The notes under the pieces: generated by a model | Seen by the model: only the letters and a program-made list of their open reading frames with translations | What the model was told of the DNA's origin: nothing | The model's database searches: none | Shown: piece after piece, positions 25,623 to 34,607 of the stretch | Position numbering within the stretch: position 1 is the stretch's first letter | Layout: the number at the start of each line of letters is the position of its first letter | From: Fen-455 sp049514105 | GTDB lineage: Bacteria > Actinomycetota > Acidimicrobiia > Acidimicrobiales > Bog-793 | Assembly: GCA_049514105.1 (NCBI GenBank) | Contig: JBEKVJ010000002.1 | Location: forward strand, 1 to 64,000 | Length of the DNA: 64,000 nucleotides | Direction: 5' to 3' | Made by a program: the position numbers and the translations under genes

Positions 25623-28397
25623 GTGGCCTCACAAGACCGCAATGAGGATCGCGCCTCGGCGCGTGCGGTGGTTGCCGCCCCTGAACCGGTCGAAACACCG
25701 GATTCGAACGTTGCCGAGCTTGAAAATGCTACCTCAGCTAGCTATTCGCAAGTCGCGCTTGCTCCCCCGAAGCTGGGTGCCCGCATCGGCGTGCCGATCT
25801 TCGCCGCCCTTTTGGCCGCCGGCACGGGCGCGTTGCTCACATGGGGCCCGGTCGGGGCCGAGGCACCATATCGGAGCCTCACAGCTCAGCCTTTAGTCGC
25901 CCTGTTGCTGAGCATCGCCTTTGCCGCAGTCGTGCTCGGGCCGGTCACGATCCACTACCGAGGTCAGACGTGCCTGTTCGCCCTGAGCGAGGTGCCGCTC
26001 CTTCTCGGGCTGGTGATAGTGGCACCTGTCGTGCTTGTCGTCTGTCGCGTGGTCGGGGAGGCTTTCGCTTTCGCGGTGATCAGACGACAATCTCCGAGCA
26101 AGCTCGCCTTCAACCTTGCGTCCCACGCGATGGCCTGTGTGGTCGCGATCGTCCTCTACAGGGCGTTCCTCGGGGAATACATCATTACCCACGGACCTCG
26201 CGTCGCGGTCCTACCCATAGGTTGGACGGCGGGCACGGTTGCGCTCTGCGCTGCATTTTTGTTTGGGAACCTCGTGTTCACCATTGTCATACGCCTTAAT
26301 GGGCAGGCCCAGCACCGCAAGTACGAGTTCGACTTCATTCCGGTGGCGCTGATGCTCATCTCGAGCATCGCCCTCGCCCTTGTAGTTCTCGACGCAGCTT
26401 GGTTGGACACCTGGGCGGTGCTTCCCCTCGTCATCGTCGGTGCCCTGATCGTCTTCGCCTATCGGGGCTATCTGCGCCTCACGAATCGCTTTGGAGCCCT
26501 TCAGCAGCTGTACGACTTCTCCAAGTCGGTGAGCGGCCCCTATCTCGAGACCGCCGGCACTGCGTGGGCGGTGCTTGAGCAGGTGCAACAGGTCATGCGC
26601 TCGAACCGGGCGGAGCTGATCATCATCGACGAGTGGCCCTCGGTTCGCCACATTGCCTTGAACGGAGAGGTCCGCTCGTCGGTGCAACGCACCATCGTCG
26701 ACAGCGCGTCGGTGATCGCAAAAGCCGTCACCAAACAGCAGGCGAGCCTGCGCGTGGGCACCAACAGCAATCACAAGCGCGAGGCGGATGTCGACTCTCT
26801 CCTCGGCGACTTCAGTGGAGCCATGATCGTCCCGCTCGCCAGCGGAGAGAGGACTCTCGGTGCGCTCGTTGTCCTCGACCGCGATGCGGGCTTCGCCCCC
26901 TTCGATGAGGACGAACTGAGGCTCTTTGAGGCGTTGGCCGCGCATGCCAGCACGACCATGGAACGGGCACAACTCGTCGAGGAGCTCCGACTCGAGGCCG
27001 AGAGCAAGTGGCACCAGGCAACCCACGATCTGTTGACAGGTCTACCCAACCGGACCCTGTTCCTCGATCGCGCCGCGGCCGCGCTCGCCGAAACCGGTAG
27101 AGCAGCTGTGGCGTTGTTGGACCTCGACAGGTTCAAGGAGGTCAACGACACTCTCGGTCACGGCACCGGAGACAGGCTCTTGTGCGAGGTGGCAGAGACC
27201 CTCGTGCGCGCCGGCAGCGGCCGCGCAACTGTCGCCAGACTCGGGGGCGACGAGTTCGCGCTCGTGGTGCCGGACATCATCGGGCCCGAGGAGGCCTTGG
27301 GGATCGTGCGGGATCTTCTCGCAGCCATCTCCAAGCCAATGAACATCGACGGGATCACCCTCGCAGTCACCGCTACAGCAGGCATCGCGCTCGCTCCTGA
27401 ACACGGGGACAATGTCGCGACCCTCTTGCAAAGGGCGGACATTGCCATGTACCACGGCAAAGCGAAGCGCTCGGGCGTCGAGCTGTATCTCCCCGCACAC
27501 GATCAGAGCATGCAGCGAAAGCTGCTCCTCGGAGGCCATCTGGCCGAGGCGCTTGCAAGCGGCCAACAGCTGAGCGTGATGTACCAGCCGATCGCCGGTC
27601 TCGTCTCTGGAGAGGTCGTACGCGTCGAGGCGCTTGCGCGCTGGTTCCACCCAGTGCACGGCCAAGTCCCAGCCGATGAGTTCATCCAGATCGCCGAGCA
27701 GATGGGCCTCATCGGCCAGATAACCGACTTCGTGCTCCACGAGGCCTGCAGCCAGGCGGCTCGCTGGAGGCGCGACGGCCTCGAGATCGGGCTTGCGATC
27801 AACCTTTCCGGGCGCGACCTGTCGAACCAGTCGCTCGTTCGCAACATCCTCACGCACCTCGGACAGAGCGGGCTCCCGGCGAGCGCGCTCTCTCTCGAGA
27901 TAACCGAAACAGAGGTCATGGCCGATATAACCGAGGCGAGTGAAGTGCTCGGCCAGCTCGCCGAGCTAGGGGTGCGCATCGCCGTCGACGACTACGGCAC
28001 CGGCTACTCCTCACTTGCCTACTTGCACCGCCTGCCCGTCAAAGAGTTGAAGCTGGATCGGTCCTTCGTCGCCAATGTCGCTGCTGACCAGAGCAACTCG
28101 ATCATCGTCCGCTCTTCGATCGCCATGGCGCATTCGCTCGGCCTTACCGTTGTCGCCGAGGGCGCCGAGGACGAGGTCACCTGTGCGATCCTCGCCGACG
28201 CAGGTTGCGACGCTGTCCAGGGTTACTACTTCTCACCGCCGCTCGGACACGAGGACCTGCTGCGTTGGCTCGCCACTCATCCACGGCTGAAGTTCTCTCG
28301 TGAGATTCCCTCGATTCGGCCCCTTCGAGTTATTTCCGGACGGCAAGAAGGCGGCACGCAAGCCGATCTAGAAGAGGGCTCCCAGCTCAGAGGCTGA
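25623..28397 (+). CDS. Membrane-bound GAF-GGDEF-EAL cyclic-di-GMP enzyme
   Basis: 924 residues. After about 60 polar residues come roughly eight membrane helices (60-290), a GAF-like domain (about 300-460), a complete GGDEF domain (LGGDEFALVV, LDRFKEVNDTLGHG) and a complete EAL domain (EALARW, INLSG, LEITETE, DDYGTGYSS, KLDRS, AEGAED, QGYYFSPPL). It can in principle both make and degrade c-di-GMP in response to a membrane-associated signal. GTG 25623 is preferred: TAACTT (25612-25617) lies 5 nt before it. A TTG at 25605 is the alternative. The C-terminal 40 residues are charged and probably disordered. Confidence 0.9.
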   Translation: MASQDRNEDRASARAVVAAPEPVETPDSNVAELENATSASYSQVALAPPKLGARIGVPIFAALLAAGTGALLTWGPVGAEAPYRSLTAQPLVALLLSIAFAAVVLGPVTIHYRGQTCLFALSEVPLLLGLVIVAPVVLVVCRVVGEAFAFAVIRRQSPSKLAFNLASHAMACVVAIVLYRAFLGEYIITHGPRVAVLPIGWTAGTVALCAAFLFGNLVFTIVIRLNGQAQHRKYEFDFIPVALMLISSIALALVVLDAAWLDTWAVLPLVIVGALIVFAYRGYLRLTNRFGALQQLYDFSKSVSGPYLETAGTAWAVLEQVQQVMRSNRAELIIIDEWPSVRHIALNGEVRSSVQRTIVDSASVIAKAVTKQQASLRVGTNSNHKREADVDSLLGDFSGAMIVPLASGERTLGALVVLDRDAGFAPFDEDELRLFEALAAHASTTMERAQLVEELRLEAESKWHQATHDLLTGLPNRTLFLDRAAAALAETGRAAVALLDLDRFKEVNDTLGHGTGDRLLCEVAETLVRAGSGRATVARLGGDEFALVVPDIIGPEEALGIVRDLLAAISKPMNIDGITLAVTATAGIALAPEHGDNVATLLQRADIAMYHGKAKRSGVELYLPAHDQSMQRKLLLGGHLAEALASGQQLSVMYQPIAGLVSGEVVRVEALARWFHPVHGQVPADEFIQIAEQMGLIGQITDFVLHEACSQAARWRRDGLEIGLAINLSGRDLSNQSLVRNILTHLGQSGLPASALSLEITETEVMADITEASEVLGQLAELGVRIAVDDYGTGYSSLAYLHRLPVKELKLDRSFVANVAADQSNSIIVRSSIAMAHSLGLTVVAEGAEDEVTCAILADAGCDAVQGYYFSPPLGHEDLLRWLATHPRLKFSREIPSIRPLRVISGRQEGGTQADLEEGSQLRG

Positions 28398-28549
28398 TTT
28401 TCCCCACCGATCGAACAGATCGATCAGATCGATTGCCGCCGGAGCGCGCGTTTCACGGCCACAAAGGTCGCACACATTCCCATGTCGGTGTTGACATCGT
28501 GTCTAGTGTGAACGTTGTGCAGTTCCCTACCGACCTGAGATGATTTAAG
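28398..28549. other. Intergenic segment with GATC-rich repeats
   Basis: Follows the GGDEF-EAL gene. It holds near-repeats of AGATCGATC (28413-28433) and a TTGACA at 28491. TAGTGT at 28504-28509 is a possible -10 box for the structured RNA that follows, although its spacing from TTGACA (7 bases) is wrong for a classical promoter. Confidence 0.35.
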
Positions 28550-28792
28550 CGCGGGGGATTCGAGGGCACCGGTCGCTCGGTGTTACGCCCTCGTTCCCCC
28601 GACCGTGGTCCCCGCTCTCGAAGGGAGGTGGTCGATATGGTTCGTGACTTTTCTTGGGGATAAGTCACGCGGTTTCTGACCGCTTGAACTAACAGTGGAA
28701 GCCGCTAGCAATCCGACGTGGTCTTCCAATCTGTTATCGGAACGGCAGGCGGAATCCTTTAGCAATATGAGGCTTTTCGCCTGCCGTTTTCC
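28550..28792 (+). ncRNA. Probable structured RNA: six consecutive hairpins
   Basis: Six stems occur in a row. A: GGGGG/CCCCC (28553-28557 with 28596-28600) enclosing CGAGGGC/GCCCTCG (28561-28567 with 28587-28593) and CACCG/CGGTG. B: a weaker GACC/GGTC (28601-28632). C: CGTGACTT/AAGTCACG (28643-28650 with 28662-28669). D: GCGGT/ACCGC (28669-28683). E: AACAG..GGAAG with CTTCC..CTGTT (28691-28735). F: AACGGCAGGCG/CGCCTGCCGTT (28741-28751 with 28778-28788), followed by TTT, so the plus strand is favoured. It does not match tmRNA, RNase P, SRP, T-box or cobalamin motifs I know. It may be a free RNA or the leader of the MFS gene 110 nt downstream. Confidence 0.55.
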
Positions 28793-28897
28793 GCGCCAGG
28801 ATTGTGTTGAGCCACCAAGCTCGTTCGTCTGAGCCCGGAACCGGCTGTCGCCACGAGGAAACGTGACACGAAGACCAAACGGGAGCCATGATTCACC

Positions 28898-30358
28898 GTG
28901 ACCTCCGACCAGGGGCGCGTGAGGACCAAAAATGGATTTCCCCGCGCGCCCAGAGTTGCGCGCTCGCTGGGACGACAATTCGGCTATCTCTGGGCGACTT
29001 TTCTCGTAACAGGCTTCGGCGACGGCTTCGGCTACGGAGCGGTCCCGCTCCTTGCCCTCTTCGTCGACCCGCGTCCGCTACCGGTGTCCGGAGTCGCAGC
29101 GGCCGATTCATTCCCATGGCTCGTGCTCGCGCTTCCTGCCGGCGCGCTCGCCGACCGCTACGAGCGAGGTCGTCTCATGGCGGTCACCAACATGAGCCGC
29201 GCACTTGTCCTTGTGACACTTGGAGTTCTGGTCGCGACGCGCCACATCGACTACATGCTGCTCGTGATCCTCGTGTTCACCAACGGTGGGGCGCGGGCGA
29301 TCTATTACTCGGCTTCGCAAGCGACCGTGCCCGAACTTGTCGAGGCCGATGACTTCTCGCGTGCGAACGGGATCCTGACCAGCACCGAGGCCGCCACCCA
29401 GCACCTTGGCGGCCCCATAGTTGGAACCTTGGCGTTCGCCGCATCTAAGGCAGTCCCTTTTGTTGCCGATGCGGCGGCAGTCGGGCTTGCAGGCTTGTCC
29501 CTGCTCGGCTTTCGTACCGAGAAGCTGATCTCTGGACCCGCTCACGGCTCGATCCTGGACGGTGCGCGCCAACTCGTAAAGGACCGTTCCCTGAGACTCC
29601 TCGTGACCCTGCTCGCGTCACTGGCCGCCCTACAGGGGCTCGTGGCGGGCGTGCTGGTAATTGTCGCCACGGTCGACTGGGGAGTGTCCAAGAACCTCTA
29701 TGGGGTGTTCTTGGCAGTTGGCGCCGCAGGAAATGTCCTCGGAGCCCTGCTTGCAGATCGAATCGCCAATCGGATCGGCAACATCGCGACCGTCATCGTG
29801 AGCGCCATCATCTCGGGCTTGGCCTATCTCGTCATGGCAACTGCCAGGGGATGGTTAGTCGCCGGGGCGGCCTTCTTTGTCGTCGGCTTTGCCGTCTGTG
29901 CGGGCAGTGTCGTCGCAGTTTCGCTTCGCCAGCGCCTCTCGCCCCGCAAACTGATGGGCCGCGTAGGCTCAGCATGGCGAGGCATCGTATGGGGCGCGAT
30001 TCCGATCGGCTCGCTCATCGGCGGCGCTCTCGCCGATAAATGGGGGGTTCGGGTACCGCTGTACGCGGCGGGGGCAGCCCAGTGCATCGTCGCCGTGCTC
30101 CTCGCCGGCCGGCTCTCATCCAGCCTCGCCGCCTCTGAGAGAGCCGCGACGGCGGGAGAAGCTTCCGAGAGCTTGGCAACCTCGCCCGACAAGGACCATC
30201 CCTTGTCGGGGACAACGGCCACCGCGAGCAACGGCCAGGTGCCCCCGCCCGCCCTCACCCTCGAAAGGCAACCGGCCCCGACCGGGCGGCGCCTTCACGC
30301 CAAGGCCGGCCGAGGGCCCCTCTACTGGGGCCGCTCGTCGAGGAACTCCCGCCGGTAG
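28898..30358 (+). CDS. MFS transporter
   Basis: 486 residues with about 12 membrane helices between 25 and 410 and a disordered tail. Helices 2-3 carry the MFS loop ALPAGALADRYERGRLMAVT; the second half has GSLIGGALADKWGVRVPLY. The set resembles MFS_3 efflux pumps (EntS/MacB-linked type). The substrate is unknown. The GTG start is preceded by GGGAG at 13 nt, longer than usual. The gene follows a run of RNA hairpins that could act as a ligand-sensing leader. Its 3-prime end overlaps the convergent DUF1707 gene by 37 bp. Confidence 0.85.
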   Translation: MTSDQGRVRTKNGFPRAPRVARSLGRQFGYLWATFLVTGFGDGFGYGAVPLLALFVDPRPLPVSGVAAADSFPWLVLALPAGALADRYERGRLMAVTNMSRALVLVTLGVLVATRHIDYMLLVILVFTNGGARAIYYSASQATVPELVEADDFSRANGILTSTEAATQHLGGPIVGTLAFAASKAVPFVADAAAVGLAGLSLLGFRTEKLISGPAHGSILDGARQLVKDRSLRLLVTLLASLAALQGLVAGVLVIVATVDWGVSKNLYGVFLAVGAAGNVLGALLADRIANRIGNIATVIVSAIISGLAYLVMATARGWLVAGAAFFVVGFAVCAGSVVAVSLRQRLSPRKLMGRVGSAWRGIVWGAIPIGSLIGGALADKWGVRVPLYAAGAAQCIVAVLLAGRLSSSLAASERAATAGEASESLATSPDKDHPLSGTTATASNGQVPPPALTLERQPAPTGRRLHAKAGRGPLYWGRSSRNSRR

Positions 30359-30801
30359 TGCCAGCGGCGATTCCTGCGGTCACGCATCCACAAGAACAGG
30401 GCTACGAGCGCGATCAGCGGCCAAGGAAAACCCCTCCAGCCGAACCACAAGAACCTCCCCGAGGCGGCCACGAAGAACGAGAGCGCCCAGAACGCGAGCA
30501 CCGCGAACACGACGACGCCGAGCAGACCTGGACGCCGTCGGGGCGGCCTTGGCAAGGGCGCGGAGGGTTGCGGCGGCTTCAGGCTCGGCAGGTCGCTAAC
30601 GAGCCCGGACAGGTCGGCGCGGGTCTTGGCGCTCATGGCCCGATCCAGGCGCTCCTGGAATTCGGCCGCGTCGAGGCGCCCGTCGCTGTAGTGCTTTGAG
30701 AGAAGCTCGCTGATCTCGTTGCGCTCGGCATCGCCGATGCGGACGCTGGAGTCAGAAGAGCGGGGGGAAGATCCCCAAGGGACATCCCATCGTGATTGCA
30801 T
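30322..30801 (-). CDS. DUF1707 membrane protein
   Basis: 159 residues. The N-terminal domain RIGDAERNEISELLSKHYSD followed by GRLDAAEFQERLDRAMSAKT is the DUF1707 (SHOCT-like) signature. Two membrane helices follow (LLGVVVFAVLAFWALSFFVA and FPWPLIALVALFLWM), then a basic tail. DUF1707 proteins are common in actinobacteria beside PspC proteins and envelope-stress two-component systems. The neighbouring PspC gene, 48 bp upstream on the same strand, fits that. Exact role unknown. Confidence 0.88.
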   Translation of the reverse strand: MQSRWDVPWGSSPRSSDSSVRIGDAERNEISELLSKHYSDGRLDAAEFQERLDRAMSAKTRADLSGLVSDLPSLKPPQPSAPLPRPPRRRPGLLGVVVFAVLAFWALSFFVAASGRFLWFGWRGFPWPLIALVALFLWMRDRRNRRWHYRREFLDERPQ

Positions 30802-30848
30802 TTGCTTCCTTCCTAGAAGACGATTTCGGGCCCGAAGCTCGGGCGGCC

Positions 30849-31115
30849 TCAGTTGCGCCAGGAGTGGCTCAAGATCTCGCCCGCGATGGCAAGATCCGAA
30901 CCCTCCTCGGGGATCAAGAGCCAGGCGGCGATGTACAGAGGAATGCCGGCACCGCCGAGCAAGCTGAGGGCCACGAGCCCGATGCGGACAAAGGTCACGT
31001 CCACCTCGAAGTACTCCGACAGGCCGACCGCGACGCCGGCAAGCATCGATCCTTCGCGCGTGCGCCGCAGCGGCCTTGGTTCGGCGGGGTTGTTCTGATT
31101 CGTCGTTTCATCCAT
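30849..31115 (-). CDS. PspC domain membrane protein
   Basis: 88 residues. PspC signature: PLRRTREGSMLAGVAVGLSE, YFEVDVTFVRIG, then a membrane helix LVALSLLGGAGIPLYIAAWL ending in LIPEE. PspC proteins are small inner-membrane proteins linked to envelope stress. The gene lies in an operon with DUF1707 and is divergent from a PspC-histidine kinase gene at 31209; the 93-bp gap between them must hold both promoters. Confidence 0.9.
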   Translation of the reverse strand: MDETTNQNNPAEPRPLRRTREGSMLAGVAVGLSEYFEVDVTFVRIGLVALSLLGGAGIPLYIAAWLLIPEEGSDLAIAGEILSHSWRN

Positions 31116-31151
31116 ACGACGATCGTGCGCTCATGACCAGCGCTTGGGAAT

Positions 31152-31199
31152 CGGGGATGTCCCGGATCGAGCCCTGAGATTGGCTCCGCCCGATCAGGG
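31152..31199. promoter_or_regulatory. Symmetric elements in the divergent PspC promoter region
   Basis: Two inverted repeats lie between the divergent genes: CGGG..CCCG around 31152-31164 (CGGGGATGTCCCG) and CCCTGA/TCAGGG (31172-31177 with 31194-31199). Either may be the site for the response regulator encoded at 32549. Confidence 0.3.
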
Positions 31200-31208
31200 T
31201 CTCCCCCG

Positions 31209-32552
31209 ATGGTTGCGGTGTCGCAAAGGCGCGATCATCGTTACATCGCCGATCAGTTCACCTCCTGGAACCGCTTCGATCACACCGGGCATGTCCGCGC
31301 CTCTGCTCGGCGCTACGGCCGGCGCGGTCGCGGTCGGCTGCAGCGAAGCCGGGAGGACAGGATGATCGGCGGCATCGCCGGAGGCATCGCCGCCCGGCGC
31401 GGCAGGGACCCGACGATCGTCCGCATCGTCTTGGTGCTACTCGGCCTTCTAAGCGGGTTCGGGGTGGTGCTCTACATCTTCGCCTGGCTGGTACTGCCGG
31501 TCGAGGGGTCCGCCGAGACGATCGGAACACGCGCCCTGTCGGATCGCCAGGGCATCACCATCGCCATTGCCCTCGTGCCGGCGCTGGTGCTCGTGCTGCT
31601 CCTAGGCTCGCAGTTGCACGCGAGCTTCGTCTCGTCCTGGGGCCTCCCCCTTCTCGTCAGCGCGGCCGGACTGCTTCTTGTCTACCGCAACGCCGAGGCC
31701 GAGGAACGGGCCTCGCTCGAGGACTCCTTCAAGGCTCTCTTGCAACTGGGTTCCGACCGGCGCCATTCGCCGCGCTACTTCCTCGCCCGTCTCGGCGGCG
31801 GACTCATCTTGTTCGTGCTCGGCGTGGTGGTCATCTCCCAGGGGGGCAGGCACACCTTCCTCCGTCCGATCGCAGGCACCGTCCTTATGATCGCGGGGAC
31901 CGTGATCCTGCTCGGACCGTGGTGGCTGCGGTTGGCCCTCGGTCTGTTGCACGAACGCCAGGCACGCATCCGCGCCGAGGAGCGCGCGGACATGGCCGCC
32001 CGAGTACACGATTCGGTACTGCAGACATTGGCCATGATCCAGCGCTCGGCGGCAGAGCCCCAAGAGGTGGCGAGGCTTGCCAGGGCTCAAGAGCGAGAGC
32101 TGCGCTCGTGGCTGTTCGAGGGCAGGGAGCCGGGCTCCTTCGGCGCCGAGGGTGCCTCCACGCTCGCAGCCGGGGTAGAGCAGATCGAACGGGAGGTGGA
32201 AGAAGCCCACGGCGTCGCCGTCGATGCCGTCATGGTCGGTGACGCCCCTCTCGACGACGAGTTGCGGGCCCTGCTCGCCGCGGGCAGGGAGGCAACGGTG
32301 AACGCGGCAAAATGGTCTGGAGCAAGCTCGGTGTCCATCTACGTCGAAGCCGAGGCGAAACGGGTGTCCATGTTCGTGCGCGACCGCGGGGCGGGGTTCG
32401 ACCCCGAGTCGATAGCAGACGACCGCCAAGGTATTGCGGAGTCGATACGGGGCAGGATGCAGCGCCACGGCGGGACAGCCGTCATCCGTTCCGTGCCGGG
32501 CGAAGGCACAGAGGTCGAACTCAGCGTCCCCCGCCACCCGGGGCGAGCATGA
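31209..32552 (+). CDS. PspC-domain sensor histidine kinase (NarL-type system)
   Basis: 447 residues. After about 50 basic residues of doubtful origin comes a PspC domain (LQRSREDRMIGGIAGGIAAR through a helix ending LVLPVEG), then further membrane helices to about 240. The HisKA_3-type phospho-acceptor is in MAARVHDSVLQTLAMIQRSA, and the ATPase domain has LAAGREATVNAAKWSGA and VRDRGAGFDPES. It likely senses membrane stress and phosphorylates the regulator at 32549, whose ATG overlaps its stop (ATGA). ATG 31209 lacks a ribosome site; GTG 31218 is also possible. Confidence 0.87.
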   Translation: MVAVSQRRDHRYIADQFTSWNRFDHTGHVRASARRYGRRGRGRLQRSREDRMIGGIAGGIAARRGRDPTIVRIVLVLLGLLSGFGVVLYIFAWLVLPVEGSAETIGTRALSDRQGITIAIALVPALVLVLLLGSQLHASFVSSWGLPLLVSAAGLLLVYRNAEAEERASLEDSFKALLQLGSDRRHSPRYFLARLGGGLILFVLGVVVISQGGRHTFLRPIAGTVLMIAGTVILLGPWWLRLALGLLHERQARIRAEERADMAARVHDSVLQTLAMIQRSAAEPQEVARLARAQERELRSWLFEGREPGSFGAEGASTLAAGVEQIEREVEEAHGVAVDAVMVGDAPLDDELRALLAAGREATVNAAKWSGASSVSIYVEAEAKRVSMFVRDRGAGFDPESIADDRQGIAESIRGRMQRHGGTAVIRSVPGEGTEVELSVPRHPGRA

Positions 32553-33211
32553 AGGCGACGGTCCGCCCAAGGGTCTTCCTAGTCGACGACCATCACCTTT
32601 TTCGGACCGGGGTCAAAAGCGCCCTCGGAGATGCCGTCGAGGTCGTGGGCGAGGCGGACGAAGTCCCTGCCGCCATCGAGCTGATCGGAGAGCGGCTCCC
32701 CGACGTGGTGCTGCTCGATGTCCACATGCCCGGCGGCGGCGGGCGGGCGGTGATCGACGCCATCAAACCAGCGCACCCCGAGGTCCGGTTCCTCGCCTTG
32801 TCGGTCTCCGACGCCCCCGAGGACGTCATCGCCGTCATCAGGGCTGGGGCCAGGGGCTATGTGACAAAGACGATCTCAGGCCCAGAGCTGGTCGATGCCG
32901 TCGAGCGTGTTGCCGGCGGAGATGCCGTCTTCTCGCCACGTTTGGCTGGCTTCGTCCTCGACGCCTTCGCCTCCATGCCGCCGGGCTCGGAGCTGCCCGG
33001 CCCATTCGATCCCGAGCTCGACAACCTGTCGCCGCGCGAGCGGGAGGTGCTGCGCCTCATCGCTCGTGGTTACACCTACAAAGAGATCGCCCGGGAGCTC
33101 ACGATCTCGGTAAAGACAGTCGAGACCCACGTCTCGGCGGTGCTGCGCAAGCTCCAGCTGTCGACGCGTCACGAGCTGACGAGATGGGCGACCGAGCGGC
33201 GCCTGATCTAG
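32549..33211 (+). CDS. LuxR/NarL-family response regulator
   Basis: 220 residues. Receiver domain with acidic pair Asp13-Asp14 (FLVDDHH), phospho-acceptor Asp57 in VVLLDVHMPGGGG and Lys in GYVTKTIS. The C-terminal LuxR helix-turn-helix covers about 152-215: LSPREREVLRLIARGYTYKE, IARELTISVKTVETHVSAVL. It is translationally coupled to the PspC kinase by an ATGA overlap. The tryptophanase gene starts only 10 bp after its stop, so it may be read from the same message. Confidence 0.94.
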   Translation: MKATVRPRVFLVDDHHLFRTGVKSALGDAVEVVGEADEVPAAIELIGERLPDVVLLDVHMPGGGGRAVIDAIKPAHPEVRFLALSVSDAPEDVIAVIRAGARGYVTKTISGPELVDAVERVAGGDAVFSPRLAGFVLDAFASMPPGSELPGPFDPELDNLSPREREVLRLIARGYTYKEIARELTISVKTVETHVSAVLRKLQLSTRHELTRWATERRLI

Positions 33212-33221
33212 GGTCCGCATA

Positions 33222-34601
33222 ATGAGTAACTTCCGCACAATCATCGAGCCCTTCCGGATCCACGCCGTCGAGCCCTTGCGGATGACGACGCCGGACGAGC
33301 GAGCGGCCGCGATCGAAGCCGCGGGTTACAACGTCTTCAACCTTCTCGCCCGCGACGTCCTCATCGACCTTCTCACCGACTCCGGCACGGGGGCCATGAG
33401 CCGTGACCAGTGGGCCGCGATCCAGCACGGCGACGAGTCCTACGCCGGCTCGCCGTCGTGGATCATCTTCCGCGACGCTGTGAGCGAGCTCTTCCCGTTC
33501 CGCCACATCATCCCGACCCATCAGGGTCGAGCGGCAGAGAAGATCCTCTTCGCGGTCATCGGTGGCCCCGGCCAGGTGGTGCCCAGCAACACCCATTTCG
33601 ACACCACCCGGGCCAACATCGAATTCACACACGCCGAGGCCGTCGACCTCGTCATCGCCGAAGGTCGGGACCCGGCCAGCTTGCACCCGTTCAAGGGCAA
33701 CGTCGACACCGAGGCACTCGAAGCCCTGATCCAAGAGCGCGGAAGCGAGCACGTGCCGGTCGTGATGGTCACGATCACGAACAACTCGGCTGGCGGCCAG
33801 CCTGTGAGCCTCGCCAACCTGCACGAGGTGCGCAAGGTCTGCGACCGCTACGGCCTGCCCCTGTTCCTCGACGCCTGCCGTTTTGCCGAGAACGCATGGT
33901 TCATCCGCGAGCGCGAGGAGGGCCACTCGGAGCGCGAAGTCGCCGACATCGTGCGCGAGATGGCCTCGCTCGCGGACGGGATGACAATGAGCGCGAAGAA
34001 GGACCCGCTCGCCAACATCGGCGGATGGCTGGCTTGCAACGACGACGCGCTGGCCGAGAAGTGCCGGAACATGTTGATCCTGACGGAGGGATTCCCCACC
34101 TACGGCGGGCTTGCAGGGCGCGATCTGGAGGCAATCGCCCAGGGGATCCGAGAGGCTGTCTCGCACGACTACCTCCGTTACCGGATCCAGTCGACGGCGT
34201 ACCTGGGCGAGGCGCTACATAGAAGCGGCGTCCCTGTCTTCCTGCCGATCGGCGGACACGCCGTGTACCTCGACGCAAGGGGATTGCTCCCCCATATCCC
34301 CCCGCTCGAGTATCCCGGTCAGGCTCTGGCGGTGGCGCTCTACAAAGCCGGAGGCATCCGCGGCTGCGAGATCGGCACGGTGATGTTCGGATTGCAGCCA
34401 GACGGGACCGAGATAGAAGCCACGATGGACCTGGTCCGCCTTGCGATCCCAAGGCGCACCTACACCCAGAGCCACATCGACTACGTGATTGAGGTCTGCC
34501 AACAAGTCGCGCAGGAGGCAAAGGAGCTTCGCGGGTACAAGATCGTCGAGCAGGCGCCCCAGCTCCGCCACTTCACGGCACGTTTCGAACCTCTGCACTG
34601 A
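33222..34601 (+). CDS. tnaA: Tryptophanase/tyrosine phenol-lyase family enzyme
   Basis: 459 residues. Beta-eliminating lyase family: FRHIIPTHQGRAAEKILF, SNTHFDTTRANIE, ITNNSAGGQPVS, FLDACRFAENAWFI and PLP lysine Lys260 in MTMSAKKDPLANIGG. The family splits tryptophan to indole, pyruvate and ammonia, or tyrosine to phenol. The segment GGIRGCEIGTV keeps the E-I-G pattern of tryptophanases rather than the E-R-G of tyrosine phenol-lyases, which favours tryptophanase; the lysine region is intermediate. It follows the response-regulator gene by 10 bp. No tnaC leader peptide or tnaB permease is next to it. Confidence 0.88.
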   Translation: MSNFRTIIEPFRIHAVEPLRMTTPDERAAAIEAAGYNVFNLLARDVLIDLLTDSGTGAMSRDQWAAIQHGDESYAGSPSWIIFRDAVSELFPFRHIIPTHQGRAAEKILFAVIGGPGQVVPSNTHFDTTRANIEFTHAEAVDLVIAEGRDPASLHPFKGNVDTEALEALIQERGSEHVPVVMVTITNNSAGGQPVSLANLHEVRKVCDRYGLPLFLDACRFAENAWFIREREEGHSEREVADIVREMASLADGMTMSAKKDPLANIGGWLACNDDALAEKCRNMLILTEGFPTYGGLAGRDLEAIAQGIREAVSHDYLRYRIQSTAYLGEALHRSGVPVFLPIGGHAVYLDARGLLPHIPPLEYPGQALAVALYKAGGIRGCEIGTVMFGLQPDGTEIEATMDLVRLAIPRRTYTQSHIDYVIEVCQQVAQEAKELRGYKIVEQAPQLRHFTARFEPLH

Positions 34602-34607
34602 ACATCT

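Noticed and set aside
28405..28437. GATCGATC-rich direct repeats after the GGDEF-EAL gene, considered as an operator or attachment site
   Set aside because: Short simple-sequence repeats with no integrase gene or tRNA nearby.
28550..28792. tmRNA or RNase P RNA identity for the hairpin-rich region
   Set aside because: Lacks the tmRNA tRNA-like ends and tag frame, and lacks the conserved RNase P CR-I (GAGGAAAGTCC) and CR-V elements.
33099..34166. Long minus-strand frame of 355 codons
   Set aside because: Antisense to tryptophanase and the response regulator, which have clear catalytic motifs; composition is that of a shadow.
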